From contig WHUX01000263.1 in the NCBI GenBank assembly GCA_015179025.1, forward strand, positions 1 to 64,000: DNA of 64,000 nt, in the 5' to 3' direction. This document shows positions 10,966 through 22,067 of this stretch, in pieces (position 1 is the first letter of the stretch; each line of letters starts with the position of its first letter). A program made the translations under genes and the position numbers. Origin of the DNA: Terfezia claveryi. Taxonomy: Eukaryota; Ascomycota; Pezizomycetes; Pezizales; Pezizaceae. The notes below the pieces were generated by a model, which searched no databases, was not told the origin of the DNA, and saw only the letters and a program-made list of their open reading frames with translations.

Positions 10966-13900
10966 GAAGCTTAGGTTGACAAGGAACGGAAGGGGACATA
11001 GAGCCATCCAATGTTTATATTGGGCTTAAAGATCAAAAAAGGGAGAAAGGTACTAGTTTACTGGGATAAGAGTTGGAGAAGGAGGGTTAAAATAGAAAAT
11101 GAAGAAGATAATATAGTTTTCGTGAATATAGGAGAAAGAGTTATAGGTAGGGTCTATGCCAGTAGAAAATGGTATGAGAAATGATAGAAGGCATGGCTTG
11201 GATCGATTGGAGACAAAATGGAGCCAAACGGGGGGTAGTCGAAGACTAGCCTGAGAATGCCTACAATGAGCTGTAGGATATAGGTTGCAGACCAAATAGT
11301 AGAGGAAGAACAATAGCAGAATGGATAGACGGAAGGGGGTTAAAGGTTGCAGATGGGAATACAGGATAGACTTGGGAGAGTAAAAGAAGAGGAAGATTAG
11401 AGAGAAGTAGAATCGACCTTTTTTTGGGTAAAGGAGAGGTGAGTTAGAAAGGAATGAAAAGGGAAAAGCTGGACTCCGACCACTGAGCAATTAAGGCAGG
11501 AGTTCAGTATGGGGATCATCAGCAAGAAAAAAGTGGCCTCGGGACACTAGGTGGTGTCTCCAGGAGACAGGGTTGTCTCTTGTGTCTTTTGTATCTTTTG
11601 TGTCTCCTAGGTGTCTCCTGAGTGTCTCCTATATGTCTCTTAGTGTCTCTCAGTGTCTCCAGAAGACACCAGGAGACATTCTGCCAATTGTGGAGACACA
11701 TCTTGTCTCCAGTGGCATTACTGTCTCTAGAGATACTAGAGACAAACTATTTTCTTTCCTAATGATGAGGGGACTAAAAAAAGCTTGCCAGAAAAAGAAG
11801 TAGTTGATTGGGTAAAGTTGGAGAAGGTAGTTGAAGATCTAAAGAAAGAGGGAGAGGAAAGCGAGGAAAGGTAGTATAGAGGCTTGCAGGATACTACTCC
11901 ATATGAAAAGCTTAAAGTCCTAAGGGCAGAATGCTCTAAAAGGCTGAAGATTACGAAATGGTCAAAGTGCTGGTAGGATAAAGAGCTCTCTATTCAGCTA
12001 CGAGCTACTAGGAAAAGTAGGAGAGAGAATTTAAGAAAGAATCTTATACAGGAAGCAAAAGCAAGAAGATAGAAAGCCAAAAAGGAGAAATTGAGAGGAT
12101 TAATTAGACTAAAGAAAAAGGAATATTGGCAAGGATTTTGTGAAGAAAGAAAGACTAAAAACCCATAAAAAGTAGTAAAATGGGCGAAAGACCTATAGCA
12201 TCTAAAACAGCATATGAAAAAGCTCTTAGACATAGTAGGGAGACTTCTGCAAAGAGATAATAAAAAAACTGAAGGTCTAATAAGAGACCACTTTAGTTGG
12301 AAGGAAGATAGGAAAGGACTAGAAGAGGGGAAGAAGGACTAGAAGTGGGAGAAGAAGGAGAGCAACCAATTAGGGATAAAGAGGGGGTTAAGGCTAAAGG
12401 AGGTTGGGAGGAAGCTATAAGAAAAGCACTGCAAGGAACCTGTAATGGCTTAGCAGCAGGCCCTAATGGGATAAGCTACTGCTTTATCAAGACTATCTTG
12501 AAGACAAAACTAGGAAACAAGATAATATATGAGGTAGCGGGCAATCTGGAGAGAAATAAAATCCTAAAAGAATGGCAATTCAGCAAGGTTGTGATGATAC
12601 CTAAACTAGGTAAAGATTACAAGAAGACTAAGGGGTGGAGACCGATAAACCTAATCAATTGCATTGAGAAACTGGGAGAAAAGGTAGTAGCCGACAGGCA
12701 GCAAGAGGCAGAGTTACTTTATAGACACCAGTTCGGGTCAGTTAAGGGCAGGTCAGCTATGGAAGTAGCCTTGAGGATAGTAACGAGAGCTCAGAGATAC
12801 TTAGCCAAAGGGGGGGCAGTTGGCTAGGCCTTTTGGGATATTAAGGGGGGATTCCAAAATGTCAGAGAAAAAGACATAGTAAGAGAGTTGAGGAAATCCA
12901 CAGAAGGGAGAAAGTAGATCCCATAGGTGAAAGAGTTCTTTCGAGCTAGGGAATTTGAGCTGGTATAGAATGGGACAGTTAGAAGTAGGGGCAAAATGAA
13001 CTTGGGAGCATTACAAGGGTCTCCATTATCACTAGTAATTTTTCTAATATAGTTGGTACCTATTATTGACCAAATGGAATGGAGGTTAGCAAGCCAGCTA
13101 GGAATAGTAACAAACATGGAGCTCCTCTCATATATAGATGACCTACACCTAAATATCTATGTTTGAAACCCTATGGGGGTAGATATAGATATGGATATAG
13201 AAAATAGATTAGCAATAGCAGATAAGGTCATAAACTAAGTAGTCGAGGAGAACCACTTACTATTGGAAGATAGCAAGCATGAGGAGTTAGTGCTGAGGAA
13301 AAAGAGGAGAAAGAAAAACAAAGAAGTGAAGAGTGTCAATTGGGTAGGGTTTCTCATGAATGAGAGCTTGACTTTTAAAGAGCATTGGAAAAGCTGGATC
13401 ACTAAAGCTTGTAAATTGTGAGACAGCTAAATAGCTTAGACAACTCTAGTTGGAGGATAAGTGCTAATAGCCTCTAGTAAGCAGCGTATACAGAAATAAT
13501 TCAGGCAGTAGCCTTATAAAGTATAAAGCTCGAATAGAGAGAGTAGAAGAACTGGGAGAAGGAATTCGAAAAACTCCAATACCAAGCTCTAAAGAAGTAT
13601 GTGAATGCAATCTATAGGTCAAGGCGGGATCTGGTTAGCCAGATTGCAGGAGTTGAGTTACCTAGAATGGCTCTGAATGTAGCTCAGGCCAGACTAATGG
13701 GCAAAATGATGCGTGACCCCAATGTACTAGAAGACTTGTGGCTGGGAGAAGATAGAAAGAGAAGGAACATAGAGAAAGGGAGAGCGTAGAACAACTTTAG
13801 TAAGCTTTTCTTTACTAAGGATGACTTTACCTTAGTTTTGACAGCTATATGGAGCAAGGCAGGAGTGTTGATAGAAGAGGGGAACGAGAAATTAGATATA

Positions 13901-14870
13901 GGAGGGAGGGTAGAGAAGATCGAGATCCCTATAGTAGACCTCCACCTAACAAGAGAGTCTAAACTAGAGGAATGGCAAAGAAAAATTAAGGCTGCTAAGG
14001 AGAACTCTGTAGTTATCTATATAGATGGAAGTATAAGCTCAAAGGGCCGAGTTGGAGGGGGGTGGTACTTAGATGGTAATAAGGTAAGGAGAGAGGTAGG
14101 CATTGGGAGATTGGCTACTGTATGGGATGGGGAAGTAGTGAGGATCAACAGAGCTTTAGGGAGTGGAAGGTCTTGATATTGATAGACTCTCAGGCTGCAC
14201 TAGCTGGGATCTAAAGAGTAAGAAAAAAAGGCAAAGCTAGGACCACTGACCTGAGAGAAGTGGTAAAGCTAATTAAATAGAGGCAGAGAGAAGTAGGTGA
14301 AGAGGTAGTGAGGCTAGGCTGGGTCAAGGCCTATATTAGAATTGAGGGTAATAAAACTACAGATTCCCTAGCAAAAAAGGGGGTAGAGGTTGAGTTCCCT
14401 AAGTACCCCCTAATTACAGAAGGGGTACTAAAGTAAGAATGGAGAGGAATGAGGGAAAAGGAAAGGAGGGTTATGGGTATTAGAATAGGGAAGGTGGTGA
14501 AATGGAGTAGGAAAGTATAGGCAAACTATATTTAATGCCATACAGAGAAGGGAAATCTTCAATCCTAGTATGTGAAGTTGAATAATACAGTTGATCCCAC
14601 ATGCCAATTCTATAGGCAGTACTAAGAGACTGGTAGGTATATTACTCTAGTATACCCATGAGGGGAGGAGATTGGCAGGAGATGAGGCTCCTGAAGAGAA
14701 ATAGACAAGCAGGAGAGATAGCTCAGAAAAGTAAAGGATAGAGAGAAGGAAACTACTATTGACTTGGTAGAGACCTTCTTCTCTAACCTAGACTTAGTGT
14801 GAGTGGCTCATCGAGAGGAGAGGGCCAGAAAGGGGTATGGTAGAGGAGGATTTATATATTTTTAATAGGA
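10966..14870 (+). pseudogene. LINE ORF2 relic (endonuclease, RT, RNase H)
   Basis: The first part ends with LDSDH-x-AIKAG near 11470-11510, the SDH box closing the endonuclease/phosphatase domain. Foldback copy B follows. The RT runs from about 12345 to 13150 with GPNGISYCFIK, WRPINLINCIEKL, HQFGSVKGRSAMEV, the block LGALQGSPLSLV and the catalytic YIDD at 13131-13142. An RNase H domain spans about 14000-14400 (VVIYIDGSISSKGRVGGGWY; LIDSQAALAGI; WVKAYIRIEGNKTTDSLAK). A Cys/His-rich end follows near 14530-14640. The protein would nick target DNA and copy element RNA onto it. More than a dozen stops are present. Confidence 0.88.
11517..11764 (-). mobile_element. Foldback element copy B (248 bp, 2-bp TSD AT)
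   Basis: Reverse complement of copy A with scattered differences and identical length. Ends are CATCAGCAAGAAAAAAG and, inverted, CATTAGGAAAGAAAATAG. AT flanks both sides (11515-11516 and 11765-11766). It sits between the endonuclease and RT regions of the LINE. The interior is again GTCTCC/GGAGAC repeats. Confidence 0.8.
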
Positions 14871-14989
14871 GTAGGCCTGTAAGAGGCATGGTAGAGGAGG
14901 CAGGAGTCATTTTGGCTATGTTTCTTAGGCTTGGGAGGCTGGGCATTTATGCAATCTATTGTCCCATAGATATACTAAGTCTTCTAAGA

Positions 14990-15062
14990 TGAGGAAACAG
15001 GGCTATCTCATAGCCTTAGGCTCTATAGACATATAGATTTCAAAAAAAAAAAAAAAAAAAAA
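14990..15062 (+). repeat. LINE 3' tail shared with SINEs
   Basis: From AAGTCTTCTAAGATG to the A-run, this segment matches the tail of the SINE at 24934-25269, the retroposons at 39480-39862 and 45445-45860, and the fragment at 30838. In the LINE copy several C/G positions are T/A. This is the likely recognition site for the LINE reverse transcriptase. Confidence 0.8.
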
Positions 15063-16070
15063 GTGCACCTAGTTAGGCTTGAGCAAGTGATCTATCTCTA
15101 TATATCGATATTCCAACAGATATCACCATGTTTACTAGCTCGCCCATAACATATACCACTTTATATTTCATATCTACTAAATACATGTTTACTCTAAATA
15201 TGCCCTATCTCTAGCTTGATATGCTACTTGTTAGGGCTATATGATTAGTCTCCTCCCTAGTATAATATATAGTTTGCGATATATACAATCTTACTAGGTT
15301 TGCCTAACATTCAACCACCTAGCTATATGGAATCACTTGTCTTTTGCATATTCCCCATACTCAGTGTTTACCCTGAACTTGCCAATTGTTTTCTTTATTC
15401 TATGTTTATTTACTTCTATCACAGTGTACCCACCTCATGCACCAAATGCACATATGTATGGAGGGAGAAAAAAAGAGATGTATGTGATATTTATAGAATC
15501 GGAAATATTCCAAAGCAGGGGGAGGCATTTCAATACAAAATCGACTGCAAGGTATAGGGCATTCTAGTGATTGTATATTTTACAGGTACACAGAGTAGGA
15601 GAATATTTATGATGATTGTAAACGAGGGGCAGAAAACCCTGGTGTCGATAAAAGGGTGCAGTGGGGTAGCAGGAAAACCAAGTAGCAGACAAAATAGCTA
15701 TTTGAGCCAGGTTGCACCAGGTGTACCCGGCGCTCTATAGTAGGAGTCAGCTTCGTGACGCACCAGCGTTCCGGGTTCCCTATAGGGCGCAAAATTTGCC
15801 CTCCCAACGTTACCAATGGAAGTCTTAGTCTCACTCCCTTCTACCGACCGATGCTTGGTTTATCTCCTTCATTACTACACATATCTTATATCTCTCTCCT
15901 GCACGCTCTCAACATCTCAGTCTCTTCCTGAGAGTAGTGCCAATCTCAGTTCAACTCCCGACGAGAAGTGTGTTCTGGCTTAGGCGAAGATCCCGCTTAT
16001 TTTTCTAACGTACTTGCATTTTATGCATTTCCAAGCTTTAGTTTATTCTCACGATATAATCTAAATCTAG
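15063..16070. other. Intergenic stretch without a recognisable gene
   Basis: No convincing frame, TIR or LTR was seen. A few short frames around 15300-15570 and 15607-15834 overlap on both strands and lack family motifs. Part may be a decayed repeat. Confidence 0.5.
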
Positions 16071-16074
16071 CTAA

Positions 16075-16445
16075 ATATACCGAGCAAATTCCCTTGAAAT
16101 CCGCGTGCAATGAGCATATAATTGAGCGAGCAAACCAGCCTAGATATCCGCGTGCAATGAGAATAAAATTTACCGAGCAAATCAGCCTTAATATCCGCGG
16201 GCAAATGAGCATAGAACTGAGCGGGCAAATTAACCTCGATATGAGCGAGCAAATCAGCTTAGATATCCGCGTGTAACTGACCCTTGATATCCGCTTCCAC
16301 ATAAGCCCATATATCATCGTCCAGACTTGAACCTCCGTATTGTGGTGCAAATGAGCAGACAAATTGGCATGTATTGGGTGGCCTTGCGGAGGAATGACGG
16401 GAAAAAATCTCCAAGTCTCAGGCGGCCACACTTTGGAAATTAGGG
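16075..16445 (+). repeat. Degenerate ~40-bp tandem repeat with a conserved tail (copy 1)
   Basis: Six or seven imperfect units around the motif GATATCCGCGTGCAATGAGC, with spacing of about 40 bp, give a repetitive reading frame (EQISLDIRV) that is not a gene. At about 16355-16445 follows a segment (GGTGGCC...GGCGGCCACACTTTGGAAAT) that recurs in altered form at 30715-30790. The arrangement of tandem units followed by this tail is the same at both sites. The 15-bp motif TAGTCTGGTTGGCAC occurs just right of it at 16491-16505. Confidence 0.6.
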
Positions 16446-17626
16446 ATCCGCTAGTCCCCTACCGCACTGTATTAAAACCTGCTTCGCGCCTAGTCTGGTT
16501 GGCACCTTCGCGCCCTGTCTTAGAACCTGCTCTAACCGCCATAGAAAAAGCCTCCTGCCATCGGATTGAACTCCTCCAACGGTTCGCTCAATCTAGTATG
16601 GAGGGGGAAATAGCCGTATGTAGTATATATGAAATTTGTGATGCTGTCGGTTACCGCAGGCTTGATTATAAGCTATTCCAGAGCTGGTTATGCCAGTCAT
16701 TGCAACGGTGATTCTGCCGGGGATTCTATTGGGAATTCTGCAAGGGATTCAGCTGGCGATTCAGCTGAATATTACATTGTATAAGTAATGGGAAGCACCT
16801 GATGCTGTCGTCGCATGGGCGGAAGCAAGAATTTGGGGATGCACGAGATGCGGGGAGCTATAACGAATGCCAAGATTCCGACCCCTTTTCGTTATAGCCA
16901 GGTTTCGTTATAAGAAGATGTCACGTGCCTACGAGGGGTAAGGAGATTTGCGGAGAAAAAAGATAGATGTAGTCAAATTTGTGTTCTTTCTGCTTCTGCT
17001 CGATAATATTGGTCAATTCGGGTTCTTTTTACTTCTGCTCGATAACATTGCTCAATTTGTGTTCTATCTACTCCGTACTTCAGCACGATATTGAAATATG
17101 CCTCCTCAACGCCGATATGGACGTACTGCCTTAGAAAAATGGCAGATATGTCAAGCTCGACAGATTCAAGGACAGCGGCCTGGGGAAATGAAACTGGAGG
17201 AATTCTGCAAGCTCTTCCCAAATCGCGAGGGAAATGCAATGCCTGTCTGAAGTTATTCGGTAGCGTAATTTCAATGTGAACTGCATATGCGGATTTAAGG
17301 ATTTTATGACACATGCCTGTACTCATTGTTATGTGAACGTCGGAGATGGAAATGTAAGCACTGTAATCATCCAGAATGCCATCAAGTAAGCCTCTAAAAG
17401 AGCTGTCGGTGAATATAGCTGCAAAAGTCTTCCTCCCACCGGTCCAAAAACCACGACTCGATATGGGCCTAAACCAAAGCCATTTTAGAGGGGATTTGCA
17501 CATCCTGGTCAGTCAGTTAAGCACACGTTATGCACGACAGGGCTGACCTGTAAGCTAACCAGCATAGGCGTAGTTCTATCTTCAGTTGCACAACGTACTT
17601 CCAACAAGCACAATACCGGTATCAGT

Positions 17627-18037
17627 ATGAACAACCAACAGCGACAGCTACTTTTGCTACTATTGTTGTTGATACTTCGGAGAAGGCTTAGGGGGCACCG
17701 CAAACTATTGCTTGTCTCCAACAGCTCAGTTTACCCCCGCTACCGCCCACCTATAGCCTATGATCAAGCAACATGGACGCTCTGCTGGGGAGATATAGAG
17801 TGTCGTGAATACCTACGATTTACGAGGTCTGAGATAGCGCAGCTGCTCGTATGTTTTGAGCTTGAGGGAGATGAGTTCAAAATAATCATGCAGAGTGTTC
17901 GATATCCTACAACTGGCGAGCGAGCGCTATGTATGATGCTCTATCGACTGGCATGGCCAACGCGGTTGAAAGATATGATGAGGAACAAAGTTCGTATATA
18001 TGACCAGAAGTCATCCTCAGGGGTGGTCTCAATATAG
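17627..18037 (+). pseudogene. PIF/Harbinger transposase, N-terminal fragment
   Basis: The 136-codon frame has a basic leader (MNNQQRQLLLLL... RRRLRGHRKL). Its second half reads FTRSEIAQLLVCFELEGDEF, ...TTGERALCMMLYRLAWPTRLKDMM and NKVR. This resembles the segment before the DDE domain of Harbinger transposases, where an F-R-x-S/T-R-x-D/E-I block precedes E-A-L-C-x-L-L-Y-R-L-A-x-P-x-R-x-x-D. The frame ends at a TAG inside the neighbouring convergent frame, where the deletion junction must lie. The catalytic residues are absent. Confidence 0.7.
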
Positions 18038-18165
18038 CGATCACCATTTTCGATACAGAGTTGTATTAGCTTCAATTTTAGCTCAGGAGTGTAACGTATT
18101 CGCTTTCGGTCAGATTTGCTCTGTTCTTGTGGTTCTTCGGATGTATGATTGTGTTGTTCTGGCAT
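17941..18165 (-). pseudogene. Myb/SANT-like DNA-binding protein fragment of the Harbinger element
   Basis: The 74-codon frame reads KRIRYTPELKLKLIQLCIEN ... DDFWSYIRTLF. It has a hydrophilic leader followed by a trihelix/Myb-like start (T-x-E-x-x-L-x-L-I-x-L, later F-W). PIF/Harbinger elements usually encode a separate Myb-like protein that brings the transposase to the ends, which fits here. The last 20 codons probably run past the deletion junction. The frame overlaps the convergent transposase fragment by 97 bp. Confidence 0.6.
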
Positions 18166-18869
18166 TTTGGTATATGTTGTTGTCGTGTTTTTGGTTTGTT
18201 TACATCTAATTGACAGTCTCTTTGACAGAGATTTTTTCCGTCAGTTAAACTGACAGACTAGAGGACTGTCAAAATGCACGAGCATGGGTTGTGCAGACAG
18301 TCTAGCCTACTTAGTAACGTTGCTGTGGAAACAACACTAAATCTTGACAGCAAACTGACTGACCAGGATGTGCAAAATCCCTCTTAGCTCAGAGAGTGTT
18401 CCACTGTCCCAGACCAGCAAAACGCGTCAAGAGAAGCTATAGCAAGGATAAAAAAGTTCAAGTGTTGATGTTTATAATCCACCACCGGATCATATGTGAT
18501 ATCACAAAGGAATACCGGCCTCCAAATCAAATTGAGGCAGCTAGTTAGTTTAAGATCCCTCATGAGCTACCTGAGGAGCCGGCAGAAGACCTAGATTCCA
18601 TTGTTTTTACTCTTCGTACCGAAATCTAGTCATCCTCGTCGCACTTAAATTGATATGTTTCACTTCAGCCATGGCTTATGATCTAGGTACGTGTCCCACG
18701 CATATGTATGGTGATAGCGCTACCGAATAACTCTCTACGGTATGTGCAGAATCCTAAAGCAGTCCGATCGGCTACTGATGAGTGGTAAAGGCACCAGAGG
18801 GAGCCGGCGCAGTCAAAATGAAGCACCGGCCAGAGCTACTATAGCCAATAAAGTTTTGCTATGTTTTAA

Positions 18870-19012
18870 TTTATTATTAGCCGCGGAATTCTCTTCACTA
18901 TCGTTATACCGATTAATTTCACTATAGCCAGGGTACGTGCAGGAATGGTCTGACAAATCCCTTCGTTTTTCAGTACGTCGAGTTTCACTATAGCCAGGTT
19001 TGCCTGTATTCA
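18870..19012. repeat. Orphan Tc1/mariner-type terminal repeat end
   Basis: Two direct copies of TTTCACTATAGCCAGG (18910, 18989). The second ends GTTTGCCTGTA; read on the minus strand this is TACAGGCAAACCTGGC, the form of a Tc1/mariner end next to TA. A related TTCGTTATAGCCAGG lies at about 16890. No matching opposite end was found nearby. The rest of 18384-19560 shows no gene. Confidence 0.4.
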
Positions 19013-19619
19013 GAGGGCGCGCTTGGCATCGGCAGCAATAATTTGGTGTTGCATGGGCTTTTTCTGCTAATAAGTGCTTTTTGTAGCGACACCAAAAAAT
19101 CCGTAGCTGGCCGCTGACAAATCAGGTGGCTAATAATAGATTAGTGGGCTTTGGTGGTAATGCCAAGACCCTTGGCTAGTGTATGACAACAAATGGAAAC
19201 TGCCAAGACAGGGCGTCATGTGTGTGACAAAACTCGCTTACAATCCAACAACTCCCACTTCACGGCTCCACACAACCACTGCCTCTATCGACTCCCACCT
19301 CCTCGCACCTGGTAAGGCCTCTCACGATTCTCTCGATTGTCCATCCACCACACCGACCTCATTGGCAGCCTCGAATCTTGAAAGTGACACGCTTTACCCT
19401 TTATAGATTTTTATAAAAATCTCCTTAATTTCGACTAGTCAGGCCCCTAAACACCTGCATTGCGTCTTCTTGCGTCTGACGTGAACCTGTTTACTGCACA
19501 TCCTTTGCACCTTGTCTCAGCCCTGTCAGCCAGTTTTGCACCCAGACCTCGAACGCCGATGGTAAGAACTCGTGATAGGCGTGCGTCACTCCCAGAACGC
19601 GATTTCTTACTGGACGAGA

Positions 19620-22067
19620 ATGTACCAGCGTGCCACGGAACGACCGCAGCTTTCAGATCCACCAGCTCCCTTAACCCCTCGCGCAAAAACCAGCGCCATC
19701 ATACTGACATCACCCCAGCTACCTACTTCCTCCCCACATACTCCACCACCATCCGCGGGAGTAGTACAGAGCGCCCCAGCAACATATCCTGCGACGCGCT
19801 ATCGCTCGACTCCTATCAAACGCAAAGCATGTAGTATTCCTCTTGACCTCCTTCCCATGCGCAGTGCCTCTACAGGAAAACGACGCCGCCTCACATCTCA
19901 GGTGTTGCCTCTTCTACAAGACGAATTGCATGGACGATGGTATAGCTACCGGAATTTCCTCACGGACTTTGTACATTATGGGCCATGGGCCCTTAGTGAT
20001 AGACAGGCTATCGATTTATTGGTACTTTTATCTCAAGATTCACCGAATAAGGGCATTACTTATGACCCGATAACCGATAATTATTGCTGTACGCCACCGG
20101 GGTTTGCAGATACAGTCTTCTCGGGCTGGTTTTGTGATCTCGGCAATGCTATTCTTCGCATTTCCCAGCTTAATCCGGAGGCGCGTAACAATTCCACTAT
20201 TGCAAGTGCTCTCGGCAAGGCTGGCGATACACTTCAACTTACACCCCAGTGCCCAAGCGAACACATTCAGGAGAATCTAACTCACGGGTCGCCGAATACA
20301 ACCCTAACCCCTGGAGGGCTTTCCTGGGTATCATGCCGTACCTCCACTTTACGGGGCTTGGGAAAGTCTCAGATTCGCCCTGATTTCGTGCTGACTAGTA
20401 GCTCAGTTGTTCCCACCTGGAGTACCATCCTGGTTGTAGGTGAACATCACTCTGTCGGTAAAACTGAGGAAGCCGCCAAACTCCAGCTCGCCTCATACGT
20501 GGAACAGGTCTTCATTGCGCAGCCATTCCGTATGGCAATCATCGGCATCTTAACCTCAAACTCAGGTACATCACTGAGACTCTGGAGATTCGATAGAGCT
20601 GGTGCAGTTGGTTCACTGAATCTTAATTATTCGTCGACTGCCAGCAGTGGTAGCCTGGCCTCGGTTGTTCGATGTCTGTATTCCCTCACCACAAGTGAAT
20701 TACAAGCAACATGGTTCCATACAAGAAGCGTCTCCTGGGCGGGCCCCAAGAAACCGGATTGGTGTCCCGTGGGGCCTACAAATGAGGAAGATGCTACAGC
20801 GGAAGTTTTGCTGAACAAAAGAATCTTCAGTGCCGGGGGAATCGTCAGTCGTGGTACCTGTGTTTGGGAAGGTACATTGCGAGCAACCAGCAGAGTTGTC
20901 GCAGTGAAATATAGCTGGCAGAGCACTAGGCGCACCTCAGAGGCTGAGGTCTACTCTGTCGCCCACTCGAAAGGTGTTGTTGGCCTCCCAAAGCTTATTT
21001 CACATGATAAATACGGTGACGTTCATACAATCGTACGCAGAGGGTTAACGCCTTGCACATTGCATGACCATGACATGCCTACACTACCCGAAAAGTCAGC
21101 CATTGATGCGTATACCAGGTTTGTCACATGTTCCAATCGCTCTTTCACTCGGCTCGTGCTAGGGACCATAGGGAAGCCAATCTCGGATCCCTCACTCTCA
21201 CCGCTGCAGATTGCCCGCAGTCTACTTGCCGGTGTCATCGCTCATGCCTCGCTATTCTTTCAGGGCGGCATCCTCCACCGAGATGTGTCAATAAACAATA
21301 TCATTGCAATTACCTCCCCACTCGCAACAGTGCCTGGTACCCCTCCAACTATTGACGGAGAATTCCTCTACACTCCTGGCACTGACCTCTACGGCTGCCT
21401 TATCGACCTTGACTATGCTGTCGTCGTAACGGAGGAAGACACATCGGGCATACCTGAGCGAACAGGGACATATCCATTCATCGCGATCGCAATCCTACAG
21501 GGTAAGGCACGTCATAGGTATAGACATGACCTGGAAAGCTTTCTGTACGTCCTTCTCTGGGTTGCATGTTACCCGGTTGCCAGCACCCAATCCTTGATAC
21601 TACCAGCACCCCCGGAGGATGTCCACCAGCAGGATCGTTGGCCACCTAATGACCCCCTGAAGGCCTGGAGTTGCGAGAGCGAGGCAATAGTTGCATCTCT
21701 CAAGTGCGCCAATATTGTCAACTCCGAAGATATCTTTGAGGAGTTGCTTGAGCGGTTTCGGCCGGGTTTTGAAAGATTTAAGTATGCAGCCAGGGAGATG
21801 AGGTTGGCCCTGTGGGAGTTGCATTATACGGGGAAGTGTATGGTAGAGATTGAGGGCATAGGGACTGAGGAGAGTACCACTAGGGCAGGGCGGAGGTCGG
21901 GGCGGAAGCCAGGTAAGACCCTAGGCGCTGGTGATGTGAGAATTGGGGTTACCAATTGGGAGGGTTTTTGTGACATTAGAAGTATTTTCGAAGAATTGGT
22001 GCACGGGTTGGAGAGGGACGCCATGGTGACTAGCGGACAGTATGGGGAACTTGCCTTCTATAAGTGA
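19620..22067 (+). CDS. FunK1-family protein kinase
   Basis: A single long frame encodes about 815 aa with the hallmarks of FunK1, a fungal-specific kinase family expanded in Agaricomycetes and some ascomycetes. Residue numbers are from the ATG at 19620: VAVKYSW (K430, ATP-binding lysine), HRDVSINNI (H553-D555, catalytic loop), DLDYAV (D596-D598, metal-binding DFG equivalent), GTYPFIAIAIL, and the family signature RHDLESFLYVLLW (R635 on). The N-terminal 400 residues correspond to the poorly understood FunK1 leader. The frame is open 48 bp further up but has no ATG there. An alternative start is ATG 19559, immediately followed by GTAAGA, which could be a splice donor. There are no RIP-type stops. 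Cellular role is unknown for the family. Confidence 0.88.
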   Translation: MYQRATERPQLSDPPAPLTPRAKTSAIILTSPQLPTSSPHTPPPSAGVVQSAPATYPATRYRSTPIKRKACSIPLDLLPMRSASTGKRRRLTSQVLPLLQDELHGRWYSYRNFLTDFVHYGPWALSDRQAIDLLVLLSQDSPNKGITYDPITDNYCCTPPGFADTVFSGWFCDLGNAILRISQLNPEARNNSTIASALGKAGDTLQLTPQCPSEHIQENLTHGSPNTTLTPGGLSWVSCRTSTLRGLGKSQIRPDFVLTSSSVVPTWSTILVVGEHHSVGKTEEAAKLQLASYVEQVFIAQPFRMAIIGILTSNSGTSLRLWRFDRAGAVGSLNLNYSSTASSGSLASVVRCLYSLTTSELQATWFHTRSVSWAGPKKPDWCPVGPTNEEDATAEVLLNKRIFSAGGIVSRGTCVWEGTLRATSRVVAVKYSWQSTRRTSEAEVYSVAHSKGVVGLPKLISHDKYGDVHTIVRRGLTPCTLHDHDMPTLPEKSAIDAYTRFVTCSNRSFTRLVLGTIGKPISDPSLSPLQIARSLLAGVIAHASLFFQGGILHRDVSINNIIAITSPLATVPGTPPTIDGEFLYTPGTDLYGCLIDLDYAVVVTEEDTSGIPERTGTYPFIAIAILQGKARHRYRHDLESFLYVLLWVACYPVASTQSLILPAPPEDVHQQDRWPPNDPLKAWSCESEAIVASLKCANIVNSEDIFEELLERFRPGFERFKYAAREMRLALWELHYTGKCMVEIEGIGTEESTTRAGRRSGRKPGKTLGAGDVRIGVTNWEGFCDIRSIFEELVHGLERDAMVTSGQYGELAFYK

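Larger units (their letters stand above)
2040..15062 (+). mobile_element. Tad-like LINE, RIP-degraded, split by a gypsy element
   Basis: The pieces 2040-3791 and 10966-15062 form one non-LTR retrotransposon. It has a coiled-coil ORF1 with a CCHC knuckle, an ORF2 with endonuclease end, reverse transcriptase, RNase H and C-terminal Cys/His region, and a poly-A tail at 15043-15062. The RNase H domain after the RT and the CCHC-containing ORF1 fit the Tad1 clade of fungal LINEs. Both ORFs carry many TAA/TAG/TGA codons where CAA/CAG/CGA/TGG would be expected, so it is dead. The last 70 bp before the A-tail is shared with SINE-like elements elsewhere in the window. The 5' end is only approximate. 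Confidence 0.85.
17488..18383 (+). mobile_element. PIF/Harbinger element, internally deleted (TSD TTA)
   Basis: Inverted ends share TTTGCACATCCTGGTCAGT, preceded by GAGGG, and TTA lies immediately outside at 17485-17487 and 18384-18386, the target duplication typical of PIF/Harbinger. Inside are a plus-strand transposase N-terminus and a convergent minus-strand Myb/SANT-like frame, the two-protein arrangement of this superfamily. Length is only 896 bp. The DDE domain is missing, so it is non-autonomous, but it looks little affected by RIP. Confidence 0.85.

Noticed and set aside
11053..11490. 145-codon minus-strand frame
   Set aside because: Antisense to the LINE endonuclease region, whose plus-strand relic is supported by the SDH box.
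16973..17503. 176-codon minus-strand frame
   Set aside because: Its C-terminal repeat reflects a DNA tandem duplication at 16980-17070 and no motif is recognisable. The opposite strand has an equally plausible but short frame (from 17098, MPPQRRYGRTALEKW).
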